Positions 51,457 through 63,507 of a stretch of DNA of 64,000 nucleotides are shown here, piece after piece (position 1 is the stretch's first letter; every line of letters starts with the position of its first letter). A program made the translations under genes and the position numbers. Source of the DNA: Labrys wisconsinensis (lineage in GTDB: Bacteria; Pseudomonadota; Alphaproteobacteria; Rhizobiales; Labraceae). The notes below the pieces were generated by a model. It ran no database searches, was not told the origin of the DNA, and worked only from the letters and a program-made list of their open reading frames with translations. Location of the stretch: assembly GCF_030814995.1 (NCBI RefSeq), contig NZ_JAUSVX010000009.1, positions 248,001 through 312,000 of the forward strand, written 5' to 3'.

Positions 51457-52302
51457 TCAGCCTCGCCCCGCAAAGAAGCGCATCAGCAGGGCCGTCTCGC
51501 GTTCCTCGCCCGCGTGATCGGCGGCCACCGCGGCGTAGAACTCCGCCATCGCCGTGTAGACCGCGCTTTCCGGCCGGTCCTCGCCGATGGTCGCGGCGAT
51601 CTCGCGCATCTCCGGCACCCAGCGATAGGCCTTGGGCAGCATGTCCGGGATGCCCTTGGCCAGGCGCGCCAGCAGCTCGGGCTGGCTCGCGCCGAGCTCG
51701 TCCAGTAGCGCCCCGCCGACGCCGTGACGGGTGGCGGCGAGGATCATGCCGGCGCCGAGCGCGGTCAGGCCCTTGGTGATGCCGGCATAGGCCATCTTCA
51801 GCGCCGAGGCGGCGCCGACGCCGCCCTCCAGCACTTTCGCATCCAGCCCGTGGCCGGCGAGGATCGCGGCGCAGTCGCCGACCGGTCCGCAGAGGTGGAA
51901 GGCCGGGCCCTTGCCCTCGCGCTGCGGCGGCGCACCGAAGATGCCGCCGTCGACGAAGGTTGCGCCCGCGGCGGCGACGATGGCGCCGACCTCGCGCGCA
52001 GTCGCAGGGCTGACGGCGTTGAGGTCGACATAGACCGGTCTCGTCCGTGCCGCCGCGATGGCGGCGGCCATGCGCGTGGCGAGGCCCACCGCCTTGTCGG
52101 GCGGCACGATGGAGAGGAAGATCTCGGCCCCGGCGAGCTCCGCGTCACCGACGCCGATCATGCCTGCGGCCCGGGCGCGGACGATGCTGGCCTCGCTGCG
52201 GCCGTCCAGCGAGGTGACGACGCGGGCGCCGCGGGCCGCGAGCCTTGCGCCCACGGCCGCGCCCATCGCGCCGGCTGCGACGACGGCGATGGTCCTGCTC
52301 AT
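51457..52302 (-). CDS. NAD(P)-binding dehydrogenase, 3-hydroxyisobutyrate/6-phosphogluconate type
   Basis: A 281-residue oxidoreductase. It has an N-terminal Rossmann site IAVVAAGAMGAAVGARLAARG and a C-terminal helical domain with GGVGAASALKMAYAGITKGL, where the Lys is the usual catalytic one. The variant first glycine loop (AAGAMG instead of GxGxMG) suggests an atypical member; similar proteins carry a DUF1932 C-terminal domain. The substrate is unknown. It is separated from paaX by 100 bases. Confidence 0.82.
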   Translation of the reverse strand: MSRTIAVVAAGAMGAAVGARLAARGARVVTSLDGRSEASIVRARAAGMIGVGDAELAGAEIFLSIVPPDKAVGLATRMAAAIAAARTRPVYVDLNAVSPATAREVGAIVAAAGATFVDGGIFGAPPQREGKGPAFHLCGPVGDCAAILAGHGLDAKVLEGGVGAASALKMAYAGITKGLTALGAGMILAATRHGVGGALLDELGASQPELLARLAKGIPDMLPKAYRWVPEMREIAATIGEDRPESAVYTAMAEFYAAVAADHAGEERETALLMRFFAGRG

Positions 52303-52468
52303 CCCGGACCTCCTTCGGTTGCGTGCCGTGGCGCACGAGCCGGCGCCGACGCCGCACCGCGCGCTGCAAAGGTCCGGATGACAATGGGCCGAGCCGGCCC
52401 GCCTGTCGATGGCGCCGCCCGCGGCAAAACATCCGCGACGCAAGAGCGCGACCGGGCGCGGCCTCGTC

Positions 52469-53301
52469 TCAGCCCAGCCGCGCGGCGTGCCAGGCGATGT
52501 GGTCCGCCATGAAGGTCGAGATGAAGAAGTAGGAGTGGTCGTAGCCCTCGCGCATGGTGAGCGTGAGCGGCATCCCTGCCCTCTCGCAGGCCTCGCGCAG
52601 CAGCCAGGGCCGCAGACCCGTATCGAGGAAGCTGTCGGCCGTGCCCTGGTCGACCAGCAGCTCGGGCAGGCGGTGGCCGTCTTCGATCAGGGCGCAGGCG
52701 TCCCAGGCGCGCCAGGCCTTGGCATCCGGCCCCAGGTACTTCTCCAAAGCCGGGCGCGACCAATCCGCCGTCGAGGGCTGCACGATCGGCGCGAAGGCCG
52801 AGCAGCTGCGATAGCGCCCCGGGTTCTTCAGCGCGATGGTGAGCGCGCCGTGCCCGCCCATGGAATGGCCGAAAATGCCCTGGCGGCTCATGTCGGCCGG
52901 GAACTCGGCCGCCACCAGCGCCGGAAGCTCCTGCGTGACGTAGGAATACATCCGGTAATTGGCGGCGTAAGGGGCCTCGGTCGCATCGACATAGAAGCCG
53001 GCGCCCGATCCGAACTGCCAGTTGCCGGGCTCGTCCGGCACGTCCGGGCCGCGCGGGCTGGTGTCGGGCGCGACGATGATGACGCCGTGCCGGGCCGCCG
53101 CGGCGCGGTATTCGCCCTTCTCCATGACGTTGGCATGGGTGCAGGTCAGGCCCGATAGGTACCATAGTACGGGAACGACGCCGTCCCGCGCCTGCGGCGG
53201 CACGAAGACGGCGAAGGTCATCGGGCAGCGCGTCGTCGCCGCCTCATGGCGATAGACGCCCTGCACGCCGCCATGGCTGAGGGCCTTGGAGACGGTCTCC
53301 A

Positions 53302-53302
<1 letters not shown>
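52469..53302 (-). CDS. fghA: S-formylglutathione hydrolase
   Basis: A 277-residue alpha/beta-hydrolase of the esterase D type. The nucleophile elbow is GHSMGGHGALTIALKNP, with VLWYLSGLTCTHANVMEKG and GYDHSYFFISTFMADHI (catalytic His) as further signatures. It hydrolyses S-formylglutathione to formate and glutathione. Its start overlaps the stop of the adhC gene by one base, so both are co-translated. Confidence 0.95.
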
Positions 53303-54414
<1,112 letters not shown>

Positions 54415-54460
54415 GGGTGGCTCCCTTTCGGAGTTGGGGGTGGAGAGGCGGGTCACGAAA

Positions 54461-54647
54461 GCCTTCTCCACCGAAGGTGGGGAAGGTGGCGCCGCGAAGC
54501 GGCGACGGATGGGGTGTGGCGGGCAAGGCTGGCCTTTCGACAATCTTGCACGACGGTCGTGCCAGCTGAACACAGACCGAGACCTGCCCGCCACACCCCA
54601 TCCGACCCGACTTCGTCGGGCCACCTTCCCCGCTACGCGGAGAAGGC
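54461..54647. repeat. Long inverted repeat between adhC and ettA
   Basis: The left arm begins GCCTTCTCCACCGAAGGTGG and includes GGATGGGGTGTGGCGGGCAAG. The right arm includes CTGCCCGCCACACCCCATCC and ends CGCGGAGAAGGC. The arms pair with a few mismatches around about 60 central bases. It is a different family from the other repeats of the window. Confidence 0.7.
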
Positions 54648-54659
54648 TTTTTCAAGCCC

Positions 54660-56315
<1,656 letters not shown>

Positions 56316-56464
56316 CGCCGCGCCCTGCCGTACTGGTGTTTCGAGGATTGGGCCGGTGTGTACCCGAGGGGGCGCGGCCGGGCAAGGCGCCTGGGGGCAG
56401 GATTGCGGGATGACGGTCGGGGATAACAACGATCGGGCGAGGCGGGACCGTTGTCGGCGAAGGC

Positions 56465-56641
56465 GCGACGCCTGGGCCTCCCCTCCCCCTTGTGGGGAGG
56501 GGTAAGGGGCTGGGGGTCGTGTAGGATAGGACGCGACACCGGTCGAAGGGCATCAGGCGTTGTTCTGATCCGTCGAGGCGGGCGTCACGACCCCCACCCC
56601 TAACCCCTCCCCACAAGGGGGAGGGGAAAAGCCGGCGTCGC
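56465..56641. repeat. GCGACGCC-bounded palindromic repeat
   Basis: Begins GCGACGCCTGGG and ends GGCGTCGC, with two C/G-rich hairpin arms containing CTCCCCCTTGTGGGGAGG. It lies between ettA and the peptide-transporter operon. It is the longest of the three copies in the window. Confidence 0.78.
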
Positions 56642-56669
56642 GGGCGATGCATCATGCTGCCCAGTCCCC

Positions 56670-57635
56670 TCAGATATCATCCCTTATGCAAGCCTTCAGG
56701 TGCCCCTCTCCCACCACCCGCAGCGGCGGCACCGTCTCGGCGCAGGCGGCGATCGCCGCGGGGCAGCGGGTGCGGAAGACGCAGCCGGACGGCGGGCTCG
56801 CCGGGCTCGGGATGTCGCCGCGCAGGACCTGGCGCTCGCGCGGGCGGTCGAGGTCGGGGGACGGGATCGCCGACAGGAGCGCCCTGGTATAAGGGTGCTG
56901 CGGCGTGGCGTAGAGCGCCGCGCTGGGGGCGATCTCCATGATCCGGCCGAGATAGAGCACGATCACCCGGTCGCAGACATATTCCACCACGGCGAGGTCG
57001 TGGGAGATGAACAGCATGGTCAGCCCCAGCCGTGCCTGCAGGCCGCGCATCAGGTTGACCACCTGCGCCTGGATCGACACGTCGAGCGCCGAGACCGGCT
57101 CGTCGGCGACCAGGAACTCCGGCTGCAGCGTCAGCGCCCGGGCGATGCCGATGCGCTGGCGCTGGCCGCCGGAGAATTCGTGGGCATAGCGGTCGAGCGC
57201 GTCCGCCGGCAGCTCCACCTCACCCAGCGCCCGGCGCGCCCGCTCCAGCCGCTCGCGGCGCGTGCCGATGCCCTGGATGTCGAGGCCCTCGGTCAGGATC
57301 TCGCCGATGGTCATGCGCGGCGACAGGCTGGCGAAGGGGTCCTGGAAGACATATTGCAGGCGCCGGCGCATGCGGCGCATCTCCCCGGTGGGGAGCGTGA
57401 CGAGGTCGCGGCCGTCGAACACCACCGATCCGGCGCTCGGCTCGATCAGGCGCAGCACCGAGCGGCCGATCGTGGTCTTGCCGCTGCCGGATTCGCCGAC
57501 CAGCCCGACCACCTCGCCGCGGCCGACGTCGAAGGAGATGTCGTGCAGGATGCGCAAGCCGCCGGCGCCGCGCGGGCCGTAATCCTTGGCGAGGTTGCGG
57601 ACGGAAAGGAGCGCGCCAGTCATGCCGGGATTCAT
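56670..57635 (-). CDS. ABC transporter ATPase, peptide/nickel type (DppF/OppF-like)
   Basis: A 321-residue ATPase. Walker A is [17 protein letters not shown], the signature [15 protein letters not shown] and Walker [13 protein letters not shown]. The last 70 residues contain the oligopeptide-transporter C-terminal domain with [15 protein letters not shown]. That end can hold an iron-sulfur cluster in some members (C-x5-C-x6-C here). The ATG at 57635 overlaps the stop of the upstream ATPase (ATGA); an ATG at 57623 is also possible. Last gene of the operon. Confidence 0.9.
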   Translation of the reverse strand: MNPGMTGALLSVRNLAKDYGPRGAGGLRILHDISFDVGRGEVVGLVGESGSGKTTIGRSVLRLIEPSAGSVVFDGRDLVTLPTGEMRRMRRRLQYVFQDPFASLSPRMTIGEILTEGLDIQGIGTRRERLERARRALGEVELPADALDRYAHEFSGGQRQRIGIARALTLQPEFLVADEPVSALDVSIQAQVVNLMRGLQARLGLTMLFISHDLAVVEYVCDRVIVLYLGRIMEIAPSAALYATPQHPYTRALLSAIPSPDLDRPRERQVLRGDIPSPASPPSGCVFRTRCPAAIAACAETVPPLRVVGEGHLKACIRDDI

Positions 57636-58720
57636 GCCGCGATCTCCCGCCAGCGCAGGCAGCGGCTGCCATGGCCGCCGCCGGTGTCGACGATTGCGGG
57701 CGGCGCGAGGGTGCAGGCCGCCTCGGCATGGCGGCAGCGCGGCGCGAAGGCGCAGCCGGGCGGCATGGCCCGCAGGCTTGGCACCGTGCCGGCAATGGCG
57801 GGCAGCGGCCGGCCGGACTGCCGCAGCGCCGTGGCCGTGCCGAGCCGCGGCGTCGAGGCCAGCAGGCCGATGGTGTAGGGATGGCGCGGGCGCCGGAACA
57901 CCGCCTCGACCGGCCCCTCCTCGACCACCCGCCCGGCATACATCACCGCGACGCGCTGGGCGATCTCGGCGACGACACCGAGATTGTGGGTGACGAACAG
58001 CATGCTCATGCCCCGCTCGCGCTGCAGCTTGCGCAGGAGGTCGAGAATCTGCGCCTGGATGGTCACGTCGAGCGCCGTGGTCGGCTCGTCCGCGATCAGG
58101 AGCGTCGGGTCGCAGGCGAGCGCCATGGCGATGGTGGCGCGCTGGCGCATGCCGCCGGAGAGCTCGTGCGGATATTGCCCCGCCCGCCGGCCGGGATCGG
58201 CGATGCCGACCTGGCCCATCAGGGCGATCGCCGCCTCGCGCGCCGCGCGCCGATCCGCGCCGCGGTGGACGCGCAGCGGCTCGCCGATCTGGTCGCCGAG
58301 CGTGTAGACCGGGTTGAGGCTGGTCAGCGGCTCCTGGAACACCATGGCGACGTCGTTGCCGCGGATCCGGCGCAGCGCCTCGCCCTCGAGCACGGCGAGG
58401 TCGCGCACCACGCCGTCCTTGCCGGTGAGGCGCACGCTTCCGGCGGCGATCCGCCCGGTCCCGGCCGGCAGCAGGCCCATGATCGACAGGCTGGTGACCG
58501 ACTTGCCGGATCCAGATTCGCCGACCAGCGCCAGGGTCTCGCCGGCCGCGATGCTGAGGTCGAGGCCGGCCACGGCGGTGATCTCGCCGCCACGCCCGCG
58601 GAAGACGGTGGTGAGGCCGCTGATGGCGAGGGTGGGCTGCGTCGAGCCGATCGTCGGACGCGACGCCGGCCATTCCCCTCCCCCTTGTGGAGAGGGGTTA
58701 GGGGTGGGGGTCGTTGACAT
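57632..58720 (-). CDS. ABC transporter ATPase, peptide/nickel type (DppD/OppD-like), with repeat-derived N-terminus
   Basis: About 362 residues if started at the ATG at 58720. Walker A is [17 protein letters not shown], the signature [15 protein letters not shown] and Walker [13 protein letters not shown]; the C-terminal domain has [15 protein letters not shown]. The first about 20 residues ([17 protein letters not shown] and on) are encoded by a copy of the GCGACGCC repeat that ends at 58660. The ATPase homology begins after them, at [11 protein letters not shown]. No ATG lies in frame between the repeat and the ATPase core, so the repeat probably provides the start codon. Confidence 0.88.
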   Translation of the reverse strand: MSTTPTPNPSPQGGGEWPASRPTIGSTQPTLAISGLTTVFRGRGGEITAVAGLDLSIAAGETLALVGESGSGKSVTSLSIMGLLPAGTGRIAAGSVRLTGKDGVVRDLAVLEGEALRRIRGNDVAMVFQEPLTSLNPVYTLGDQIGEPLRVHRGADRRAAREAAIALMGQVGIADPGRRAGQYPHELSGGMRQRATIAMALACDPTLLIADEPTTALDVTIQAQILDLLRKLQRERGMSMLFVTHNLGVVAEIAQRVAVMYAGRVVEEGPVEAVFRRPRHPYTIGLLASTPRLGTATALRQSGRPLPAIAGTVPSLRAMPPGCAFAPRCRHAEAACTLAPPAIVDTGGGHGSRCLRWREIAA

Positions 58721-58795
58721 CGGGCGCGCCCTGTCCTGTTCGACCCCCACCCTTCATCCCTCCCCACAAGGGGGAGGGAGGGCACAGGCGTCGCG
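58660..58795. repeat. GCGACGCC-bounded palindromic repeat reaching into a gene
   Basis: This 136-base copy begins GCGACGCCGGCC and ends GGCGTCGC. Its right end (from about 58734) is nearly identical to the left end of the copy inside the MITE at 13577. It separates the DapA-family gene from the DppD-like gene and encodes the first residues of the latter. Confidence 0.8.
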
Positions 58796-58870
58796 TCGAG
58801 CTCCGACCACATGGCGTCTCGCCCCGCCGAACAGCCATACCTTTCCTCCGCTGCAGTCCTTCAGGGCGTC

Positions 58871-59785
58871 TCATCCCAGCAGCCCCGCTGCGCGCAGGAT
58901 CGGGTCGATCCGTGCCGCCTCGGCCTCGTCGAGCGTGCGTTGCGGGCGCGCCATCACATTGGTGGCGATGATGCCGAGCCGGCGCATCGCGGTCTTGAAG
59001 CCGCCGACGCCGGCGGCGCCCGAACTGGTGCGCGGCAGGCCGACGAAGACGATCTCGAACAGGCGGCAGAGCCGCTCCTGCTCGGCCCGCGCCGCCGCCC
59101 AGTCGCCGCGGCGGGCGGCATCCCACAGGCGGACATAGCCGTGCGGGTCGACATTGCCGAGGCCGGGCACCACGCCGTGCGCACCGGCGGCCAGCGCGGA
59201 ATCGACCACGATCTCCGAGCCGGTCATCAGGAAGATGTCGGGCCGGTCGGCGAGGTCGAGCAGCGCCATGCGGAAATTGCCGTCGTCACCGCTGGAATCC
59301 TTCAGGCCCGCGATCGTGCCCTCGCGGGCGAGCGCGACGACGCCGGCTCGGTCGAGCTTGACGTGGACGCAGACCGGGATGTCGTAGGCGACGACCGGCA
59401 GGTCGACCGCCGCCTTGACATAGCGGAAATGGTCGAGGATCTCCGGCTGGCTGGTGCGGGTGTAGAACGGCGCGGTGACGACCACGGCGTCGACGCCGAT
59501 CGCCTTGGCCGCTCTGGCATGGGCGATGACCCGGTCGGTGGTCGGGTCGATCACCCCGGCCAGGATCCTGGCGCGGCCGTTCACCACCCGGACGGTGTGC
59601 TCGATGATGGCGCGCCGCGCCGCCTCGTCGTGGAACACCACCTCGCTGGTCGAGCCGAGCACGAACAGCCCGTGCACGCCGCCGGCGATCAGGTGCTCCA
59701 GCACGCGGGTGTAGGACGGGAAGTCCACGGTGAAGTCGTCGTTCAGCGGGACGACGACGGGGGGAATGACGCCGGAGAAGGTCAT
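58871..59785 (-). CDS. Dihydrodipicolinate synthase family (DapA-like) aldolase/lyase in a transporter operon
   Basis: A 304-residue class I aldolase-fold enzyme. The Schiff-base Lys is in IAGLKDSSGDDGNFRM and the catalytic Tyr in VVAYDIPV. The loop LFVLGSTSEVVFHDEAARR differs from DapA (GTTGE), so it is more likely a keto-acid or sugar-acid lyase. It sits between the permease gene and the ATPase genes of a peptide-type importer, so the imported compound is probably its substrate or a precursor. The ATG is at 59785. Confidence 0.87.
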   Translation of the reverse strand: MTFSGVIPPVVVPLNDDFTVDFPSYTRVLEHLIAGGVHGLFVLGSTSEVVFHDEAARRAIIEHTVRVVNGRARILAGVIDPTTDRVIAHARAAKAIGVDAVVVTAPFYTRTSQPEILDHFRYVKAAVDLPVVAYDIPVCVHVKLDRAGVVALAREGTIAGLKDSSGDDGNFRMALLDLADRPDIFLMTGSEIVVDSALAAGAHGVVPGLGNVDPHGYVRLWDAARRGDWAAARAEQERLCRLFEIVFVGLPRTSSGAAGVGGFKTAMRRLGIIATNVMARPQRTLDEAEAARIDPILRAAGLLG

Positions 59786-59804
59786 GGTCTGCCTGGGGTT
59801 GGGG

Positions 59805-60680
59805 TCAATGGAGGTCGGATCGGGGGTCGAAGGCGTCGCGCAGGCCGTCGCCGACGAAATTGATGGCGAGCACGGCCAGCACCAGCGCCGCGCCGGGGAA
59901 CAGCCATTGCCAGGCATATTGCTCCAGCACGATGGTGCTGCGCGCCGCGTTCAGCATGTTGCCCCAGCTCGCCTCGGGCGGCGGCACGCCGAGGCCGAGG
60001 AAGGAGAGGCCGGCTTCGAGCAGGATGGCGTTGGCGACCTGCAGCGTCGCATAGACCACCAGGATGTCGATCGCGTTGGGCAGGCCGTGGCGCCAGAGCA
60101 GATGGCCGAGGCCGGCGCCCATGCCGCGCGCGGCGACGACGAAGTCGCGCTCGCGCAGCTCCAGGAGCCGGGCCCGCACCATGCGCGCCAGCACCGGCCA
60201 GGACAGGAGCGCGATGACGACGATGGTCGGGCTGATGCCCGACCCGGTGATCGAAGCGAGCACCAGGAGGAAGATCACCGGCGGCAGCGTCATGGCGAGG
60301 TCGACCAGGCGCATGGCGGCGGCGTCGACGAGGCGAGGACCGAAGGCCGACACCGCGCCGACGAGGAAGCCGATCAGGGTGGAAAGCGCCACCGAGCAGG
60401 CCGCTACCAGGAGCGAGATCCGCCCGCCCTGCATCACGCGGGCAAGCACGTCGCGGCCGACGCCGTCGGTTCCGAACCAGTGGCGCAGCGTCGGGCCCTT
60501 GTTCATGGCGACGAGGTCGATGTCGTTCGGCCGGTGGCCGAGCCAGAGCGGATAGGCCAGCACCAGGACCAGCAGCGGCACGATGATGGCGAGGCCCGCC
60601 AGCGCCGCGCCGTTGCCGGCGAAGCGGCGCAGGGCCCGGCCGGTCGGACCGTCGGGGCGCGGCGTTAGGCGCCAGGCCAT
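59805..60680 (-). CDS. ABC permease, peptide/nickel type (DppC-like)
   Basis: A 291-residue inner-membrane protein. The N-terminal hydrophobic segment is [20 protein letters not shown], followed by [20 protein letters not shown], a hallmark of DppC/OppC permeases. The coupling loop is [21 protein letters not shown]. The end [22 protein letters not shown] is standard. It starts one base after the stop of the partner permease. Confidence 0.93.
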   Translation of the reverse strand: MAWRLTPRPDGPTGRALRRFAGNGAALAGLAIIVPLLVLVLAYPLWLGHRPNDIDLVAMNKGPTLRHWFGTDGVGRDVLARVMQGGRISLLVAACSVALSTLIGFLVGAVSAFGPRLVDAAAMRLVDLAMTLPPVIFLLVLASITGSGISPTIVVIALLSWPVLARMVRARLLELRERDFVVAARGMGAGLGHLLWRHGLPNAIDILVVYATLQVANAILLEAGLSFLGLGVPPPEASWGNMLNAARSTIVLEQYAWQWLFPGAALVLAVLAINFVGDGLRDAFDPRSDLH

Positions 60681-60681
60681 C

Positions 60682-61641
60682 TCAGGCGACCTTGATGCGC
60701 GGATCGATGGCGGCATAGGCAATGTCCGTGACGAGGTTAGCCAGGATCACGCAGGCGCCGATGACCAGCGTCGCCCCCATGATCACGGGGTAGTCGCGGC
60801 TCTCCACCGCCTTGACCAGCAGGAGGCCCATGCCGGGCCAGTTGAACACGCTCTCGATGAAGATCGCCCCGCCGACGGCGATGCCGATGGTCGAGCCGAT
60901 CAGGGTGACCACCGGCAGCAGGGCGTTGCGCAGGGCGTGCTTGAGGATGACCCAGCGCTCGCGCACGCCCTTGGCCCGGGCGGTGCGGACATAGTCCTGG
61001 CTCATCACTTCCAGCAGCGAGGCCCGCATGTAGCGCATGATCGGTGCCGCCTGGCCGATCGAGAGCAGCAGCGCCGGCAGGACGAGATGGGCGAGGACGT
61101 CGCCGGGGCCGGCGGCGCCCCCGGGCGTGGTCATGCCGCCGGCCGGGGCCCAGTGCAGCTTCACCGCGAAGAGATAGACGCCGATCAGCGCCGTGAGGAA
61201 GGCCGGGCTGGAAATGCCGACCAGGGCGAGCACGGAGAGCGAGACATCGGTGCCGGAATTGCGCCGCACCGCGCCGGCGATGCCGGCGAGGATGCCGACG
61301 ACGATGGCGAGGCCGAGGGCCGCGCCCATCAGGAGCAGCGTCGGGCCGATCCGCGACAGCACCAGGCCGAGCACCGGCTCGCCGAAGCGCTGGAGCGAGA
61401 AGCCGAGATCGCCCGACAGGGCGCGGGCGAGCCAGGCGAGATATTGCACCGGCAGCGGCAGGTCGAGGCCGAGCCGGGTGCGCAGCGCCGCGACATCGGC
61501 CGGCGACATCGGCACGGTCGGGTTGATATAGGCGTCGGCCGGATCGCCCGGCGTCAGCCGCAGCAGCACGAAGACCAGCAGGCTGAGGGCGACCAGCATG
61601 GCCGCCCCGATCGCGAGGCGGCGGAGGCAGAAGCGCAGCAT
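60682..61641 (-). CDS. ABC permease, peptide/nickel type (DppB-like)
   Basis: A 319-residue inner-membrane protein. [19 protein letters not shown] is the first segment, and [13 protein letters not shown] is the well-known motif of DppB/OppB permeases. The coupling loop [20 protein letters not shown] contacts the ATPases. The end [17 protein letters not shown] is usual. The gap of about 250 bases to the binding-protein gene contains a palindromic repeat. Confidence 0.93.
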   Translation of the reverse strand: MLRFCLRRLAIGAAMLVALSLLVFVLLRLTPGDPADAYINPTVPMSPADVAALRTRLGLDLPLPVQYLAWLARALSGDLGFSLQRFGEPVLGLVLSRIGPTLLLMGAALGLAIVVGILAGIAGAVRRNSGTDVSLSVLALVGISSPAFLTALIGVYLFAVKLHWAPAGGMTTPGGAAGPGDVLAHLVLPALLLSIGQAAPIMRYMRASLLEVMSQDYVRTARAKGVRERWVILKHALRNALLPVVTLIGSTIGIAVGGAIFIESVFNWPGMGLLLVKAVESRDYPVIMGATLVIGACVILANLVTDIAYAAIDPRIKVA

Positions 61642-61782
61642 GGCGTTTTCTCCGCGGCGGGTGGGGGACGTCGCCTGTTTGGGACTCGACAATTCCGTCA
61701 GGGGCGGGCTGGTCCCACGACTGTCCGGAAAAAGCTTCCTGTGCTCAGCGGCTGCAAAATTCTTCTTGAGGCGCAACCGCTT

Positions 61783-61877
61783 GCCGTCATGGACGGGCTT
61801 GTCCCGTCCATCCACGCGAACGCAACGCCGGCCGGTGTTCGCGTGGATGGGCGGATCAAGTCCGCCCATGACGGTCG
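61783..61877. repeat. Palindromic intergenic repeat, complete copy
   Basis: From GCCGTCATGGACGGGCTTGT to TCCGCCCATGACGGTCGCG. It is the same family as 15725-15817 but with a compensating change in the first hairpin (GGACGGG with CCCGTCC). It lies between the binding-protein gene and the first permease gene. Confidence 0.8.
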
Positions 61878-61890
61878 CGTTTCCTCGATC

Positions 61891-63471
61891 CTACTGCCCC
61901 ACCGCCCATGTCTCCGGATGAGCCTGATACGGTCCGCCGCCGGGCGCCGGCGTCCAGACGAAGTTCTTGAGCTTCGTCGAGGCCACGCCGTAGCGCTTGG
62001 CGACCCACAGCGTCGCCCAGGGCAGCTGCGCATTCATCGCCTTGCAGACGTCGCGATAGCGGTCGGCGCGTTTGGCTTCGTCGGTCTCGGCCAGGGCTGC
62101 GTCGAAGGCGGCGCTCACCTCCGGCATTCGGATATGCAGGAAGTTGGCGCCGGCCGGCGGGATCTGCTTCTCGTTGAGGCCGACATTGAGGTTGCTGGGG
62201 TCCGGGCCGTTCTGCAGGCCGGCATAGACCAGCGGGAACTGGGCCGGGTCGGGCTTGGCGGCCATGATCGTGCCGTTATAGGTCGGGGTATCGACCGCCC
62301 GCGGCACGACGTTGATACCGACCTGGCCGAGCATCGCCTGGATCGCCGCCAGGACATTGGTGGCCAGCGGCGTGTTGTAATAGGTCAGCACGGTGATCGG
62401 CTTGTCGCCGTTGAGCTTGTCCCAGCCCGCCTCCTGCAGCAGCTGGCGCGCCTTGTCGGGGTCGTAGGCATAGGGGTCGGCATCGGCCGGCACCAGGCGC
62501 TCGGCGACATAGCCGCAATTGGCCGGCGCCGCGGCGCCCTTGTAGAGGCTCTGGATGATGGCGTTGCGGTCGATGGCGTGCATCACCGCCTGGCGCACGC
62601 GCAGGTCCTTCCACAGCGGCAGCTCCTGGTTGAAGCCGAGATAGTTGACCACGTAGGAATTGCCCTCGATCACCCGGAAGCTGCCGGCGTCGGTCAGGGT
62701 GGGCACGTCGTCGGCGTCGACATAGCTGAACTGGATCTCGCCGGCGCGCAGGGCCGCGACCGCCGCGGCGGTGTTGCCGAAATAGCGGTTGATGATCCGC
62801 GACACCGCCGGCTTGCCGCCGCGATAGTCGGGATTGGCGGCGAGCTCGACATATTGGTCGGTGACATAGCGGCCGAACTTGAACGGCCCGGTGCCGATCG
62901 GCGTGGTCGACCACCAGGCGTTCTTGGCCAGCGCATCGGGCGCGATGCCGGCCAGCGCGTGCTGCGGCAGCATCATCACCTTGGTCAGGACGTCGAGCAG
63001 GCCGGAGCTCGGCTTGGAAAGCTTGAGCACCACCGTCCGCTCGTCCGGCGTCTCGACCGCGGCGATGGCGGCGAGGCGCGCGGCGAACACGGTGCCGCTC
63101 GTGCCCTGCTTGGCGAGCTCGATGGTGAACTTCGCGTCCTTGGCCGTGAAGGGCTGGCCGTCGTGCCATTTGGCGTCGGCGAGGTGGAAGGTGTAGGCGA
63201 GCTGGTCGGGGCTCGTCTCGAACCGGTCGGCCAGGACGCCGACGATCGTTTCCAGCTTGTCGTCATAGGCGACGAGCGGCTCGAAATAGAGGCTGAGCCA
63301 GGTGAAGCCGGCGGTGGCGGCCAGCGGGTTGAAATTGCCCTGGAAGCCGCCCGGCCCGACATCGAAGCCGCCGGTGATCACCGCCTCCTCGGCCCGCGCC
63401 GGGGCGCCGACGGCGGCGCCCAGCAGCGCGGCGCAGAGCGCGAACGCCGACGTCATGGTTCTCAAGCTCAT
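61891..63471 (-). CDS. ABC substrate-binding protein, peptide/nickel type (DppA-like)
   Basis: A 526-residue periplasmic protein of the SBP_bac_5 family. The signal peptide is MTSAFALCAALLGAAVGAPARA. The mature part has FNPLAATAGFTWLSLYFEPL, WHDGQPFTAKDAKFTIEL, FKFGRYVTDQYVELAANPDY and RVRQAVMHAIDRNAIIQSLY, all family hallmarks. It captures the ligand for the two permeases and two ATPases. The presence of a DapA-type enzyme in the operon suggests the ligand is not simply a peptide. Confidence 0.93.
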   Translation of the reverse strand: MSLRTMTSAFALCAALLGAAVGAPARAEEAVITGGFDVGPGGFQGNFNPLAATAGFTWLSLYFEPLVAYDDKLETIVGVLADRFETSPDQLAYTFHLADAKWHDGQPFTAKDAKFTIELAKQGTSGTVFAARLAAIAAVETPDERTVVLKLSKPSSGLLDVLTKVMMLPQHALAGIAPDALAKNAWWSTTPIGTGPFKFGRYVTDQYVELAANPDYRGGKPAVSRIINRYFGNTAAAVAALRAGEIQFSYVDADDVPTLTDAGSFRVIEGNSYVVNYLGFNQELPLWKDLRVRQAVMHAIDRNAIIQSLYKGAAAPANCGYVAERLVPADADPYAYDPDKARQLLQEAGWDKLNGDKPITVLTYYNTPLATNVLAAIQAMLGQVGINVVPRAVDTPTYNGTIMAAKPDPAQFPLVYAGLQNGPDPSNLNVGLNEKQIPPAGANFLHIRMPEVSAAFDAALAETDEAKRADRYRDVCKAMNAQLPWATLWVAKRYGVASTKLKNFVWTPAPGGGPYQAHPETWAVGQ

Positions 63472-63507
63472 GTCTCCCTCCCCTTTGTTGTCCTCGGAGC
63501 GGCCGCC

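Noticed and set aside
56465-58795. Two similar C/G-rich palindromes that might mark the ends of a mobile element around the two ATPase genes
   Set aside because: They are copies of a short repeat also present inside the MITE at 13577, and the genes between them belong to a transporter operon that continues beyond the second copy.
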